Of a DNA stretch of 64,000 nucleotides, positions 17,815 to 26,463 are shown piece by piece. Position 1 is the stretch's first letter; every line of letters starts with the position of its first letter. The notes beneath the pieces are model-generated. The model saw nothing but the letters and a program-made list of their open reading frames with translations, had not been told where the DNA came from and made no database searches. The position numbers and the translations under genes are program-made. Location: assembly GCF_015209585.1 (NCBI RefSeq), contig NZ_JADEYR010000003.1:124001-188000 (forward strand). Reading direction: 5' to 3'. The DNA comes from Brachybacterium epidermidis (lineage in GTDB: Bacteria; Actinomycetota; Actinomycetes; Actinomycetales; Dermabacteraceae).

Positions 17815-18711
17815 TCACGGTACACGCTCCGATGCAGTCCTCCTGCGCGGTTCCGGGGCGCGCAGCAGCAGCACCAGCGCCATCCACAGTGCCGTCCCGC
17901 CGCAGATCACCGCCACCGTGGTGCGGTACGCGGCCTGCTGATGGGCGGGCTCGTGCAGCACCAGCGGCAGCTCCAGTGCGGTGAGGGCCACCACGCCCAG
18001 CGCCAGCGCAGTGCACCCGGCCATCGCCAGCAGCAGCGCGATGAACGCCTCACCGGGCGGCAGGGGGTCCCGAGCGGCGGGGGAGGGGGCCCGACGCTGC
18101 TGCACCGTGCCGTCCACCGCCAGCATCAGGAAGGTCCAGGCGGCCACCACCGCGATAGCCCCGGCCACATCACTGGCGCGGTGCCAGCCCAGGGCCAGGG
18201 TGCCGATGCCCGCACCCGCGGTCCACACCGTCCCCAGCACCGCCACCGGGCCCCGTGCCCTGCCGGCCACCAGTACCAGTGCCACCGCCGTGGAGGCCGC
18301 CAGCGTGGTGTGTCCGGAGGGGAAGGAGTTGGGTGTGATGTCGATGCCCGGCCCCAGGACGTCCCGGGTGACCACCAGGTGCTTGATCACCTGGGTGCTG
18401 AGGTTCGCGCCGCCCACCAGAACGCCGAGGGGCATCAGCAGGTCCACGCGCCGTCGCAGCACCGCGATCACGGCGACACAGGCCAGGGCCGCGAGCACCA
18501 CCGGCAGGCTGACGGTTCCGGCCGCCAGACCCACTGCCTGGGAGACGAGGCCGGTGTCCAGCTGGGCGCCGCTGAGGGTGAGCTGGTCCAGGCGCTGCCC
18601 GGATGCCGTGCCCACCGCCACCCGGGCCAGCAGGACCACCATCGCAGCGAACGCCAGTGCCAGCAGGCCGCTGACGACCGGGCGCACCGGGACTGCGGGC
18701 CCGCGCCTCAC
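17815..18711 (-). CDS. PAP2-family membrane phosphatase
   Basis: Lipid- or polyprenyl-phosphate phosphatase-like integral membrane protein, 298 residues with about six to eight hydrophobic segments. Two of the three PAP2 signature motifs are clear: PSGH (in 'NSFPSGHTTLAAS') and 'GWHRASDVAGA'. The first motif is weak ('KHLVVTRDVLGP'). GTG 18711 overlaps the stop of the upstream methyltransferase reading (GTGA), so the two are translationally coupled. Substrate unknown; undecaprenyl-pyrophosphate recycling is one option. Confidence 0.85.
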   Translation of the reverse strand: MRRGPAVPVRPVVSGLLALAFAAMVVLLARVAVGTASGQRLDQLTLSGAQLDTGLVSQAVGLAAGTVSLPVVLAALACVAVIAVLRRRVDLLMPLGVLVGGANLSTQVIKHLVVTRDVLGPGIDITPNSFPSGHTTLAASTAVALVLVAGRARGPVAVLGTVWTAGAGIGTLALGWHRASDVAGAIAVVAAWTFLMLAVDGTVQQRRAPSPAARDPLPPGEAFIALLLAMAGCTALALGVVALTALELPLVLHEPAHQQAAYRTTVAVICGGTALWMALVLLLRAPEPRRRTASERVP

Positions 18712-20349
18712 AGCTCGAGCATCCCCGTGAGCAGCAGCTCGCGCAGCTGGGGCATCAGACGCTCCTCCACCTGATCGGGGTCATCCCCCGTGAGGGCGCA
18801 CACTGCACCGATGGTCTGCCCCAGCGTGAGGGTGCCGTCGAGAGCCCCCACCGTTGCTGCGAGCACCTGATCCGCTGGGATCGTGCGAGCCAGACCGGCG
18901 CCCTGGACCAGCTCGATCAGGCTGGGGTCCCAGGCGCCGGGCACCAGGTGGCGCCGTTCGATGAGATCCGCGGCGCGTCGGGGCCGGGTTCGGGCGAGCT
19001 GCGCATCGTCCAGGGCGCGCAGGCGCTGCATCATGCGCAGTCCGGCTGCGAGGTGCCCGCCCAGGGAGCCGCTGCCGGTGCCGGTGGCCTGCTCGATGCG
19101 CATGGTGCCGGCGGGTCCGCCCGCCGGGGCGGTGCGGCGCGCGCGGGAGTCGGGCCCGATCCTCGGCAGCGGCCGCGTCGGTCGGGGCAGCGGGCAAGGG
19201 GCGGCGCATCAGCACGTAGCCGAAGCCGATGTCGCGCACGTTGCGGCTCTCGAAGTCGTCCAGCCAGCCGTCGATGAGGCAGGGCCATTGCGGGTCGCGG
19301 GGCGTGATGCCCCCGTCGCGGGCCCAGGTGCCGGCGTACTGGGCGGGGTCCTCGCTCTCCCGCTGGATCACCCAGCAGTCCAGGCCCTCGGCCTGCGCGC
19401 GAGCGAGCCAGCGCCGCGGGTGCTGGTCCCACTCCTGACTGCCCGAGCGCTCCCAGTTGCCCAGCATCACGGCGGTGCCACCCGGCGCGAGGTGCGCGGG
19501 CAGCGCCTCCAGCAGCTCGGCCAGCAGCGAGTCCCCGGCCCTGCCGCCGTCGCGGTACGTGAAGCGGTCGGCGTCGTCGCCGGGTGTGCGCGGGGTGATG
19601 ACGAACGGGGGGTTGGAGACGATCAGGTCGAACGTCTCTCCGGCCACCGGGTCCAGCAGCGAGCCCTGACGCACCTCCACCTGCGCCCGGTTCAGGGCGG
19701 CGTTGAAGGCGGTGAAGGCCAGTGCCCGCTCGGAGAGGTCCGTGGCGATCACGTGCGTGGCATGGCGGGTCGCGTGCAGCGCCTGGATGCCGCTGCCGCA
19801 GCCCAGGTCCAGCACCCGGCGCACCCTCGCGCGCGGGGTGATGCGCGCCAGGGTGAGGGAGGCGCCGCCCACACCCAGTACGTGGTCGGGCCGCAGAGCT
19901 GCCCTGGTGGCCAGCTCCGAACGGTCCGAGGCGATCCACCAGTCGATGTGGCCGTGGTCGTCCTGCGCGGAGTAGGGGGACAGGTCGATCGTCGCGTGCA
20001 GCAGGGAGGGGGCCCCGCTGGCTGCGGCCCGGCCAGCGGCGGGAGCCAGGATCCCCAGCTGCTGCGCTCCCCCGGTACCGAGGGTGGGCAGCACCTCGGC
20101 CACACGTGCGGCAGGCAACTCCGCGCCCAGCGTGAACAGGGAGAACAGGATCGCCGCCGGATCCGATGCCCCGGCCAGCGCTCGCCGCGCAGGCAGGGGG
20201 TCCTCCCGGTGCAGGGCCGCCACGGCGACCTCGCCCAGCAGCTGTTCGGTGCGCTCGACGGTGTACCGGGCCCGGCTCAGGTCACCACGCAGCGCCTCCA
20301 CCAGGTCGGGAAGCAGCTGCGGGGCCGCCGCAGGAGTGTCGGAGCGCAT
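18708..20349 (-). CDS. Class I methyltransferase with apparent frameshift
   Basis: SAM-dependent methyltransferase of the PrmC-like group. In the first frame from ATG 20349 there is an N-terminal helical domain (about 1-150), motif I VLDLGCGSG (179-187) and the NPPF active-site motif (246-249, in IVSNPPFVITP), through to about residue 400. That frame then becomes non-protein-like and stops at 18781. A second frame, +1 relative to the first, carries a convincing C-terminal domain from about 19103 ('MMQRLRALDDAQLARTRP' to 'QLRELLLTGMLEL') and ends at 18708, coupled to the PAP2 gene. The shift lies between about 19104 and 19190, perhaps at a G-rich run near 19119. It is either a sequencing error, a real mutation, or two separate proteins. 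Confidence 0.75.
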
Positions 20350-20388
20350 GGCTACGATTGTGCACCAGCAGTCGAGAGGCGGTGCCGG

Positions 20389-22911
20389 ATGCGCGCAGGG
20401 AGGGCGGAGGATCTGCTCGCCGCGCTCAGTGCACCCCCGCTGCGCAGCGGCTGCCTCACCCACGTGGAGCGGATCCCCGCCCGCACGGGCCGTCGTGGCA
20501 GCTTCCCCGCCTGGACCGATCCGCGCCTGGTGGAGCATCTCGGCGCCTGCGGCATCACCGCTCCGTGGACCCACCAGCAGCAGGCCGCCGAGCTCGCCCA
20601 CGCCGGTCGCAGCGTGGTGCTGTCCACCGCCACCGCCTCCGGCAAGTCCCTGGCCTACCTGCTGCCGGTGCTCAGCGACATCGGCGCCCGGGAGTTGGAT
20701 CCCGCGGCCCGCCGCGCCACCGCCCTGTACCTCGCCCCCACCAAGGCGCTGGCCGCCGATCAGCTCACCAACATCACCGCCATGACCGAGGGCGCCGGGT
20801 TGCGGGACGCCAGGGTCGCGGTCTACGACGGGGACACCCCCACCGAGCAGCGCCGCTGGATCCGCCGCCACGCCACCGTGGTGCTGTCCAACCCGGACAT
20901 GCTCCACTTCGGCATCCTGCCCGGCCACGAGCAGTGGGCGAGCTTCTGGCGGGCCCTGCGGTACGTGATCATCGACGAGTGCCACAGCTACCGCGGCGTG
21001 TTCGGCAGCCACGTGGCGATGGTGATGCGCAGGCTGCGGCGCATCGCCGCCCACTACCGGGCCGAGCCCACCTTCATCCTGGCCTCCGCCACCACCGCCA
21101 ACCCGGAGCTGTCCGCCTCCCGCCTGGTGGGCCTGGACGTTGAGGCCGTGACGGAGGACGGCTCGCCACGTACGGGGCTCACGGTGGGGCTGTGGGAACC
21201 GGGCACGCGGGCGGTCGTCGACGGGCGCCGTCCAGCCGGTGACGGCGGGCACCGCCCGGCCGACGGCCACGCGGGCACCGGCGGCTCCGCCCCCGGGTCC
21301 CGAGGCTCTGAGCACGGCCCGCTGGGCCAGGGCGCCGATGATCTGGGCCACGCCGTCGAGGGTTCGCGTGCGGCCGGTGGAGGTCGCACCGAGGAGCCGC
21401 TGCGTCGCTCCGCCACCACCGAGTCCGCGGCCCTGCTGGCCGACCTGGTGGCCAAGGATGTGCAGACCCTGGTGTTCGCGCGCTCCCGTCGCGGTGCCGA
21501 GCTGGTCGCTGGCGGCGCTCGCCGGATCCTGAACCAGCAGGCCGAGCAGACCTCCTCGGCCGCCCTGGCGGATCGGGCGCAGCGGGTGGCCGCCTATCGC
21601 GGCGGGTATCTCGCCGAGGAGCGCCGCCGCCTGGAGGACGACCTGCGCTCGGGGCAGCTGCGGGCACTGGCCTCCACCAACGCCCTGGAACTGGGCATCG
21701 ACATCGCGGGACTGGACGCCGTGGTGATCGCCGGCTGGCCCGGCACCCGCGCCTCCCTGTGGCAGCAGTTCGGTCGCGCGGGCCGCCGGCAGGACGCGGG
21801 TGGGGCCGCCCTGGCGCTGTTCGTGGCCCGTGAGGATCCCTTGGACACCTACGTGGTGCATCATCCGGAGACGGTGTTCGGGGCCGAGGTGGAGGCCTCC
21901 GTGTTCGATCCGGCGAACCCGTACGTGATGACCCCGCACCTGTGCGCCGCAGCCGCCGAGCTGCCCATCCAGGTGGGCCAGGAGGAGATCTTCGGCCCCT
22001 CGGCACGGGAGCTGCTGGGCACCCTGGCGGCGCGCGGTGTGCTGCGCGCCCGCCCCACCGGCTGGTACTGGACCATGACCGAATCCGCGCACCACCTCAC
22101 CGATCTGCGTGGCAGCGGCGGGGAGCCGGTGCGGATCGTGGAGAAGGGCAGCGGCACCCTGCTGGGCACGGTGGACGCCGCCAGCGCCCACACCCAGGTG
22201 CACGACGGGGCCGTCTACCTGCACCAGGGCAGGAGCTTCGTGGTGGGCCAGCTGGACGTGGAGCGTGCGGTGGCGTTCGTGCACCGCGAGGACCCGCTGC
22301 ACTCCACCCATCCGCAGTCCGCCTCCACCATCCGCATCCGGCAGACCGACCGGGAGGCCGCATGGGCCAGCGGGGTGCGCCTGTGCTTCGGCACCGTGGA
22401 CGTCACCGACCAGGTCACCGGCTACCAGGTGCGGGACGTGTACACCCAGGGGGTGCTGGCCCAGCACCCCCTGGACCTGCCACCGCGCACCCTGACCACC
22501 AAGGCCGTGTGGTGGGTGATCCCTCGTGCCACCACCGACGGTGCGCAGATCCCCGGTGAGGAGCTGCCCGGCGCGCTGCACGCCGCCGAGCACGCGGCGA
22601 TCTCCATGCTGCCGCTGCTGGCCACCTGCGACCGGTGGGACATCGGCGGGGTCTCCGCCGCCCATCACGAGGACACCGGTGAGCCCACGATCTTCGTGTA
22701 CGACGGGGCTCCCGGCGGTGCCGGCTTCGCCGAGCGCGGGGCCGATGACGCCGCCGCCTGGCTGCGGGCCACGGCCGACATGATCGGGGAGTGCGGCTGC
22801 GAGGCGGGATGCCCGGCCTGCGTGGTCTCACCGAAGTGCGGCAACGGCAATGAGCCGCTGTCCAAGGCGCAGGCGCTGCGCCTGCTGGGACTGCTGCACC
22901 CGGCCGGGTGA
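20389..22911 (+). CDS. DEAD/DEAH-box helicase, MrfA/YprA-like
   Basis: Superfamily 2 DNA helicase, 840 residues. RecA-1: Walker A ATASGKS (81-87), DECH (196-199), SAT (233-235). RecA-2: 'ALELGIDIAGLDAVV' and motif VI QQFGRAGRR (459-467). The C-terminal DUF1998-type domain ends in a cysteine cluster (802, 804, 808, 811, 817), the metal site of MrfA-type helicases, which act in mitomycin-adduct repair in Bacillus. Residues 278-338 are a Gly/Ala/His-rich insert between the RecA domains. The gene belongs to the 'helicase/secretion neighbourhood' conserved beside Tad genes in actinobacteria (M. tuberculosis Rv3649). ATG 20389 is chosen by the natural N-terminus; TACGAT at 20353 may be its -10 box. 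Confidence 0.9.
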   Translation: MRAGRAEDLLAALSAPPLRSGCLTHVERIPARTGRRGSFPAWTDPRLVEHLGACGITAPWTHQQQAAELAHAGRSVVLSTATASGKSLAYLLPVLSDIGARELDPAARRATALYLAPTKALAADQLTNITAMTEGAGLRDARVAVYDGDTPTEQRRWIRRHATVVLSNPDMLHFGILPGHEQWASFWRALRYVIIDECHSYRGVFGSHVAMVMRRLRRIAAHYRAEPTFILASATTANPELSASRLVGLDVEAVTEDGSPRTGLTVGLWEPGTRAVVDGRRPAGDGGHRPADGHAGTGGSAPGSRGSEHGPLGQGADDLGHAVEGSRAAGGGRTEEPLRRSATTESAALLADLVAKDVQTLVFARSRRGAELVAGGARRILNQQAEQTSSAALADRAQRVAAYRGGYLAEERRRLEDDLRSGQLRALASTNALELGIDIAGLDAVVIAGWPGTRASLWQQFGRAGRRQDAGGAALALFVAREDPLDTYVVHHPETVFGAEVEASVFDPANPYVMTPHLCAAAAELPIQVGQEEIFGPSARELLGTLAARGVLRARPTGWYWTMTESAHHLTDLRGSGGEPVRIVEKGSGTLLGTVDAASAHTQVHDGAVYLHQGRSFVVGQLDVERAVAFVHREDPLHSTHPQSASTIRIRQTDREAAWASGVRLCFGTVDVTDQVTGYQVRDVYTQGVLAQHPLDLPPRTLTTKAVWWVIPRATTDGAQIPGEELPGALHAAEHAAISMLPLLATCDRWDIGGVSAAHHEDTGEPTIFVYDGAPGGAGFAERGADDAAAWLRATADMIGECGCEAGCPACVVSPKCGNGNEPLSKAQALRLLGLLHPAG

Positions 22912-23052
22912 TCAGCGCGCGGGCCTTCCTGCGGCCGACGGGCCCGTGACCAGGCACTCAGCTCCATCTCCCGCTCCGGCGCCCGCTCCTTGCGCAGGAA
23001 CGTAGCAGGCTGTGGGCTGGACCGCCGTGCATTCGCCGGGACAGGTGCACGA

Positions 23053-23385
23053 TCACGGCACGTCCGTGGGAGAGGGGCCGGCCCGCGCCCGTGCCCCGAG
23101 CGCCGGCAGCGGAGCGGCCCTCACCTCCACCTGCACCAGGACGTCCTGCCCCTGCACCTGGCAGGAGCTGAGGAGCGCGCCGTTGCGGTCTGCGGCCTCG
23201 GCGGCGACCTGGCACGGCGCACTCGCGCCGACGGCCAGGGCGTCGGACGCAGCCAGGGCGGCCAGATCCGCGGCGGTGGCAGCCCGGGCCTGGGCGAGCA
23301 TCCCGCCACCCAGCAGGCCCGCCCCGGCGACCACCGCGCTCGCCGCTCCGGTCCAGGCCAGGACAGCGGCCGCGCCCGTGCTCAT
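23053..23385 (-). CDS. TadE-like secreted protein (Rv3654c type)
   Basis: 110 residues with one N-terminal hydrophobic segment (about 8-32) followed by 'ARAATAADLAALAASDALAVG', the pattern of TadE-like pseudopilin partners of the helicase/secretion neighbourhood. Three cysteines in the rest could form a disulfide outside the membrane. ATG 23385 overlaps the stop of the TadE gene. It is the last gene of the Tad operon and converges on the helicase gene; the 141 nt between them (22912-23052) hold no gene. Confidence 0.8.
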   Translation of the reverse strand: MSTGAAAVLAWTGAASAVVAGAGLLGGGMLAQARAATAADLAALAASDALAVGASAPCQVAAEAADRNGALLSSCQVQGQDVLVQVEVRAAPLPALGARARAGPSPTDVP

Positions 23386-23780
23386 GGTGTCCCCGCCCCG
23401 GTCAGGTGCGGTTCCCGGCGGGCCGTGGCATCGGCGCTCAGCTCCCACCGGGCACCGGCGAGCGGGCCGGTGTCGACGTGCAGGGTGCGGGAGGTGGTGA
23501 CCAGCACCCAGGGGCCGTCCCCACCGATCGAGACCGTGACGTCCTCTCCGCCGATGCGACGTGCCGTCGCGGTGGCCGTGGCCTCGTCCTCCCCCCGGGC
23601 CAGCTCGCGGGCGGCCCCACGGGCGGCGCTCTCGAGTCGCACCTGCGTGCTGATGCCGGTTCCCACCACCAGGATGACCAGCACCATCGCCACGATCACG
23701 GGGAGCACGACGGCGGTCTCCGCGGTGGCGGACCCCCGGTCGTCCCACAGACGGGACGACCGGGAGGACCGCGCGGTCAC
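23382..23780 (-). CDS. tadE: TadE-like pseudopilin
   Basis: 132 residues. The N-terminus has DRGSATAETAVVLPVIVAM, the Gly-[Ser]-x-x-x-Glu arrangement of TadE/type IVb pseudopilins: cleavage is expected after Gly and Glu sits at position 5 of the mature form. A hydrophobic helix of about 22 residues follows, then a soluble domain of about 80. Start GTG 23780 overlaps the DUF4244 stop and the end overlaps the next gene, so the three pilin-like genes are coupled. Confidence 0.82.
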   Translation of the reverse strand: MTARSSRSSRLWDDRGSATAETAVVLPVIVAMVLVILVVGTGISTQVRLESAARGAARELARGEDEATATATARRIGGEDVTVSIGGDGPWVLVTTSRTLHVDTGPLAGARWELSADATARREPHLTGAGTP

Positions 23781-23977
23781 GAGCCCGAGGCGAGCGCCGA
23801 GGTGATGATGCCGAGCAGCAGCTCGCGCACCTCCCCGGACGCCAGCAGGGCCACCAGCACCGCTGCGAAGCCGCAGGCCGCCAGCACGGTGATGGCGTAC
23901 TCGGCGGTCGAAGCGCCGGTCTCGTCGCTGAGTGCACGCCGGAGACGGCGGTGCATCGTGCGGATCGTCGTGGACAT
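23777..23977 (-). CDS. DUF4244 Flp-pilin-like peptide
   Basis: 66 residues: a basic N-terminus, ETGASTAEYAITVLAACGF (prepilin-like Gly before a hydrophobic helix with Glu at position 5) and a short C-terminal helix. This is the likely major Flp-type pilin of the locus, equivalent to Rv3656c. It is separated from the tadBC gene by 156 nt, unlike the overlapping rest of the operon. That gap contains a GC hairpin (CCCCGC/GCGGGG, 24067-24082). An internal promoter or mRNA-processing site giving extra pilin transcript is plausible but unproven. Confidence 0.82.
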   Translation of the reverse strand: MSTTIRTMHRRLRRALSDETGASTAEYAITVLAACGFAAVLVALLASGEVRELLLGIITSALASGS

Positions 23978-24133
23978 GGTGTCTCCTTCGGTCAGGGACG
24001 GCGGGTGCCGTCCGATGGAGGCGACGGGTGTCGCCGGATCGGGGCAGCGTCGTGCTGCCGGGGACCCCCCGCGGATGCGGGGAGCCCGACCGGGCCCGGG
24101 TGAGCGGGACCGGGGTGCGAGGGGACGTGGCGG

Positions 24134-25234
24134 TCACGTCCCGGTGAGGGTGATGGCACCGCCCAGCAGCGACATGACGGTGGGGATGATCCCCAGCACC
24201 ACGAACGCGGGCAGCAGGGTGAGACCGGTGGGCAGCACAAGGCGCACGGCCAGCCGGGCGGCGCGCTCCTCCGCGTCGCGGGACCTGCCTCGGCGGGCAT
24301 CCTGGGCGGAGGAGCGCAGCGCTCCGGCGAGGTCGGCCCCGGCGGCCTGGGCCAGCACGGCGGACTGCCCCAGCGCCGCGAACTCCGCGGGCAGCTGGGC
24401 CGTGGCGATCGCCGCCGGCACTCCGGAGCGCAGTGACCCCGCCGCCCGCGCGAGGGCCTCGGCATCGGCACCGGGGGAGAGGGACGCCGCCACCGCCTCG
24501 ATCGCGGTGGGCAGAGGAGACCCGGCGTCGAGGGCTCCGGCGATCAGCTCGAGCACCACGGACGGGTCGACGTCCTGGGCCGCGGGTGGATCGGCTCGGC
24601 GGATCAGCCGATGCATCCACCACCAGCCCGTTCCGGTCAGCAGCAGTCCGGCGCCTCCGAGCAGCGTGCCCGTTCCAGGGGTGAGCAGCAGGCGGAGCGG
24701 GTCCCCTCCCAGCAGCATGCCCAGGCCCAGCCCGGCGAGGGGAAGGACCAGCAGGATCCGGGCAGTGGACCGGGGCCCCGCGAACGCGGTGCGACGGGCC
24801 AGGGCGGAATCGTGCAGGTCTCGCACCGCGGTGGCCAGTCCCTGCAGGACCCCCGCGGTAGGAGCCCCCGTCCGCTCGCACACCGCCAGTGCCGCTCCCA
24901 GGGAGCCGACGGCTGGCGACCCCCTCAGGGACCCGCTCGCCACGCGTCGTGGATCCCCGCCTGCCGCGACGGCACGCGCGAGGTCCGCCAGCTCCCCGTC
25001 GGGAAGGGACCGGGCCACGGCGCTCCAGGCCTGCCGCAGCCCGGATCCTGCCCCGATCACGGCCGCCAGACGTTCGACCATCAGGGCGATGTCCAAGGCC
25101 CCTGGCCGCACGGCGCGGGTGAGCCTCCCGGAGGAGGGGCCGCGCGATCTGCCCGGCACCGGTGGCGCCAGCACCCACACCAGCAGGAGCACCAGGGGTG
25201 CCACCAGCCAGCCCGGGCCGAGACCCGTTCCCAT
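24134..25234 (-). CDS. Tad secretion membrane protein, probable TadB/TadC fusion
   Basis: 366 residues with two GspF-like (T2SSF) units in tandem. Unit one covers about 45-165 ('LDIALMVERLAAVIGAGSGL'), flanked by an N-terminal membrane segment and a pair at about 155-205. Unit two covers about 222-330 ('PSVVLELIAGALDAGSPLPT') and is closed by C-terminal membrane segments (330-362). The two units resemble TadB and TadC, separate genes in M. tuberculosis (Rv3658c, Rv3657c). They would form the inner-membrane platform for pilus assembly. Start overlaps the CpaF stop (ATGA). Confidence 0.82.
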   Translation of the reverse strand: MGTGLGPGWLVAPLVLLLVWVLAPPVPGRSRGPSSGRLTRAVRPGALDIALMVERLAAVIGAGSGLRQAWSAVARSLPDGELADLARAVAAGGDPRRVASGSLRGSPAVGSLGAALAVCERTGAPTAGVLQGLATAVRDLHDSALARRTAFAGPRSTARILLVLPLAGLGLGMLLGGDPLRLLLTPGTGTLLGGAGLLLTGTGWWWMHRLIRRADPPAAQDVDPSVVLELIAGALDAGSPLPTAIEAVAASLSPGADAEALARAAGSLRSGVPAAIATAQLPAEFAALGQSAVLAQAAGADLAGALRSSAQDARRGRSRDAEERAARLAVRLVLPTGLTLLPAFVVLGIIPTVMSLLGGAITLTGT

Positions 25235-26463
25235 CAGGCAGCCCTCCTGCGAGCAGGGGCAACGGCCGGTGACGGGGACACGGATGCCCGGCCCGCGTCG
25301 AGCCGTCGCGCGAGGGCAGCGGCGGCGGGGCCCTCCACCAGGCCATCGGCGTGGGCGCGCAGCGCCGTGGTGCTGGTGAGAAGACCGTCCTTGCCGCGGT
25401 GCAGAAGAGCGATCTCCTCGACCCTGCGCTGTGCACCGTCGCGCCCCAGATGCAGCACCACCTCCAGGGCACTGCTCACCTGCGCCGCCAGTGCGCCACG
25501 GTCAAGGCCGCCGAGAGCGCCGAGGGCTTCGAGACGTGCGGGCACGTCCTGTGCAGTGTTCGCGTGAACGGTGCCGCAGCCGCCCTCGTGCCCGGTGTTC
25601 AGCGCCTGCAGCAGCTCCCGGATCTCCGCTCCGCGGCACTCGCCCAGCACGATGCGATCCGGACGCATCCGCAGGCACTGCCGCACCAGGGAGGCCAGGT
25701 CCACCGCCCCAGCGCCCTCACTGTTGGCGTGACGGGACTGCAGGTGCAGTACATGGCAGTGATCCACGGCCAGTTCGAGGACGTCCTCCACCACGATGAT
25801 CCGCTCACTCATCGGGACCTCCCTCAGCATCGCTGCCAGCAGGGTGGACTTCCCGGTTCCGGTGCCGCCGGTCACCAGGAAGGGCACCCGTGCCTTGATC
25901 ACAGCGGAGAGGACCGCTCGCAATTCCGGACCGAAGGCGCCCAGCTGCTGCAGGCCATCCAGATCCAGCCGGTGCGCCGCCGGCAGGCGGAGCGAGATGA
26001 TCGCCCCGCCGGTGGACAGCGGTGGCAGCACCGCATGGAACCGGATCCCCGACGGCAGGTGGGCATCCGCCCATGGCACGGCGTCGTCCAGGCGCCGACC
26101 CCCGGCCGTTGCGAGTCTCACCGCGAGATCGCGCGCCTGGGCGGGGCCGAGCTGGACCGCTGCCTCCCGCAGTCCGTGCTCGCCGTCGACCCAGACCCGA
26201 CCGTCGTCGTTGACCAGGATGTCGGTGACTCCGGGGCCTGCCAGTGACTGCAGTGGCCCCAGCCCGTCGATGTGGTCCCGCACCTTGGCCGTGAGCTCGA
26301 GAGTGGAGGCCGCGCCCAGTACTCGTCCGTCCTGACGCAGCAGCCGTGCGACGCGGGGAACGTCCACCGTGCCGGGGCGCTGCACCAGGTCCTCGCGCAC
26401 CAGTTCCAGCAGGTGGTCGAGCTCCGGGGGAGCCGGCGGCGGGGTGAGGGACGGAGCTGTCAT
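25234..26463 (-). CDS. Tad secretion ATPase CpaF/TadA
   Basis: Hexameric ATPase that powers Flp-pilus assembly; 409 residues. Visible: 'GVTDILVNDDGRVWVDG' (78-94) in the N-terminal domain, Walker A GGTGTGKST (199-207), Asp box 'RIIVVEDVLEL' (222-232), Walker B RIVLGECRG (271-279) and the His box TGHEGGCGTVHAN (291-303). All catalytic elements are intact. It overlaps both neighbours by 4 nt. Equivalent of Rv3659c. Confidence 0.92.
   Translation of the reverse strand: MTAPSLTPPPAPPELDHLLELVREDLVQRPGTVDVPRVARLLRQDGRVLGAASTLELTAKVRDHIDGLGPLQSLAGPGVTDILVNDDGRVWVDGEHGLREAAVQLGPAQARDLAVRLATAGGRRLDDAVPWADAHLPSGIRFHAVLPPLSTGGAIISLRLPAAHRLDLDGLQQLGAFGPELRAVLSAVIKARVPFLVTGGTGTGKSTLLAAMLREVPMSERIIVVEDVLELAVDHCHVLHLQSRHANSEGAGAVDLASLVRQCLRMRPDRIVLGECRGAEIRELLQALNTGHEGGCGTVHANTAQDVPARLEALGALGGLDRGALAAQVSSALEVVLHLGRDGAQRRVEEIALLHRGKDGLLTSTTALRAHADGLVEGPAAAALARRLDAGRASVSPSPAVAPARRRAA

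Noticed and set aside
14819-17941. 1040-codon open frame antisense to topA
   Set aside because: topA motifs are complete on the minus strand; the antisense frame is rich in Gly/Leu/Val/His, as expected for the mirror of GC-rich codons.
20166-22668. Very long open frames on both strands around the helicase (e.g. minus-strand reading up to 22668)
   Set aside because: Shadow frames with Arg/Pro/Gly-rich composition; the helicase frame has all SF2 motifs.
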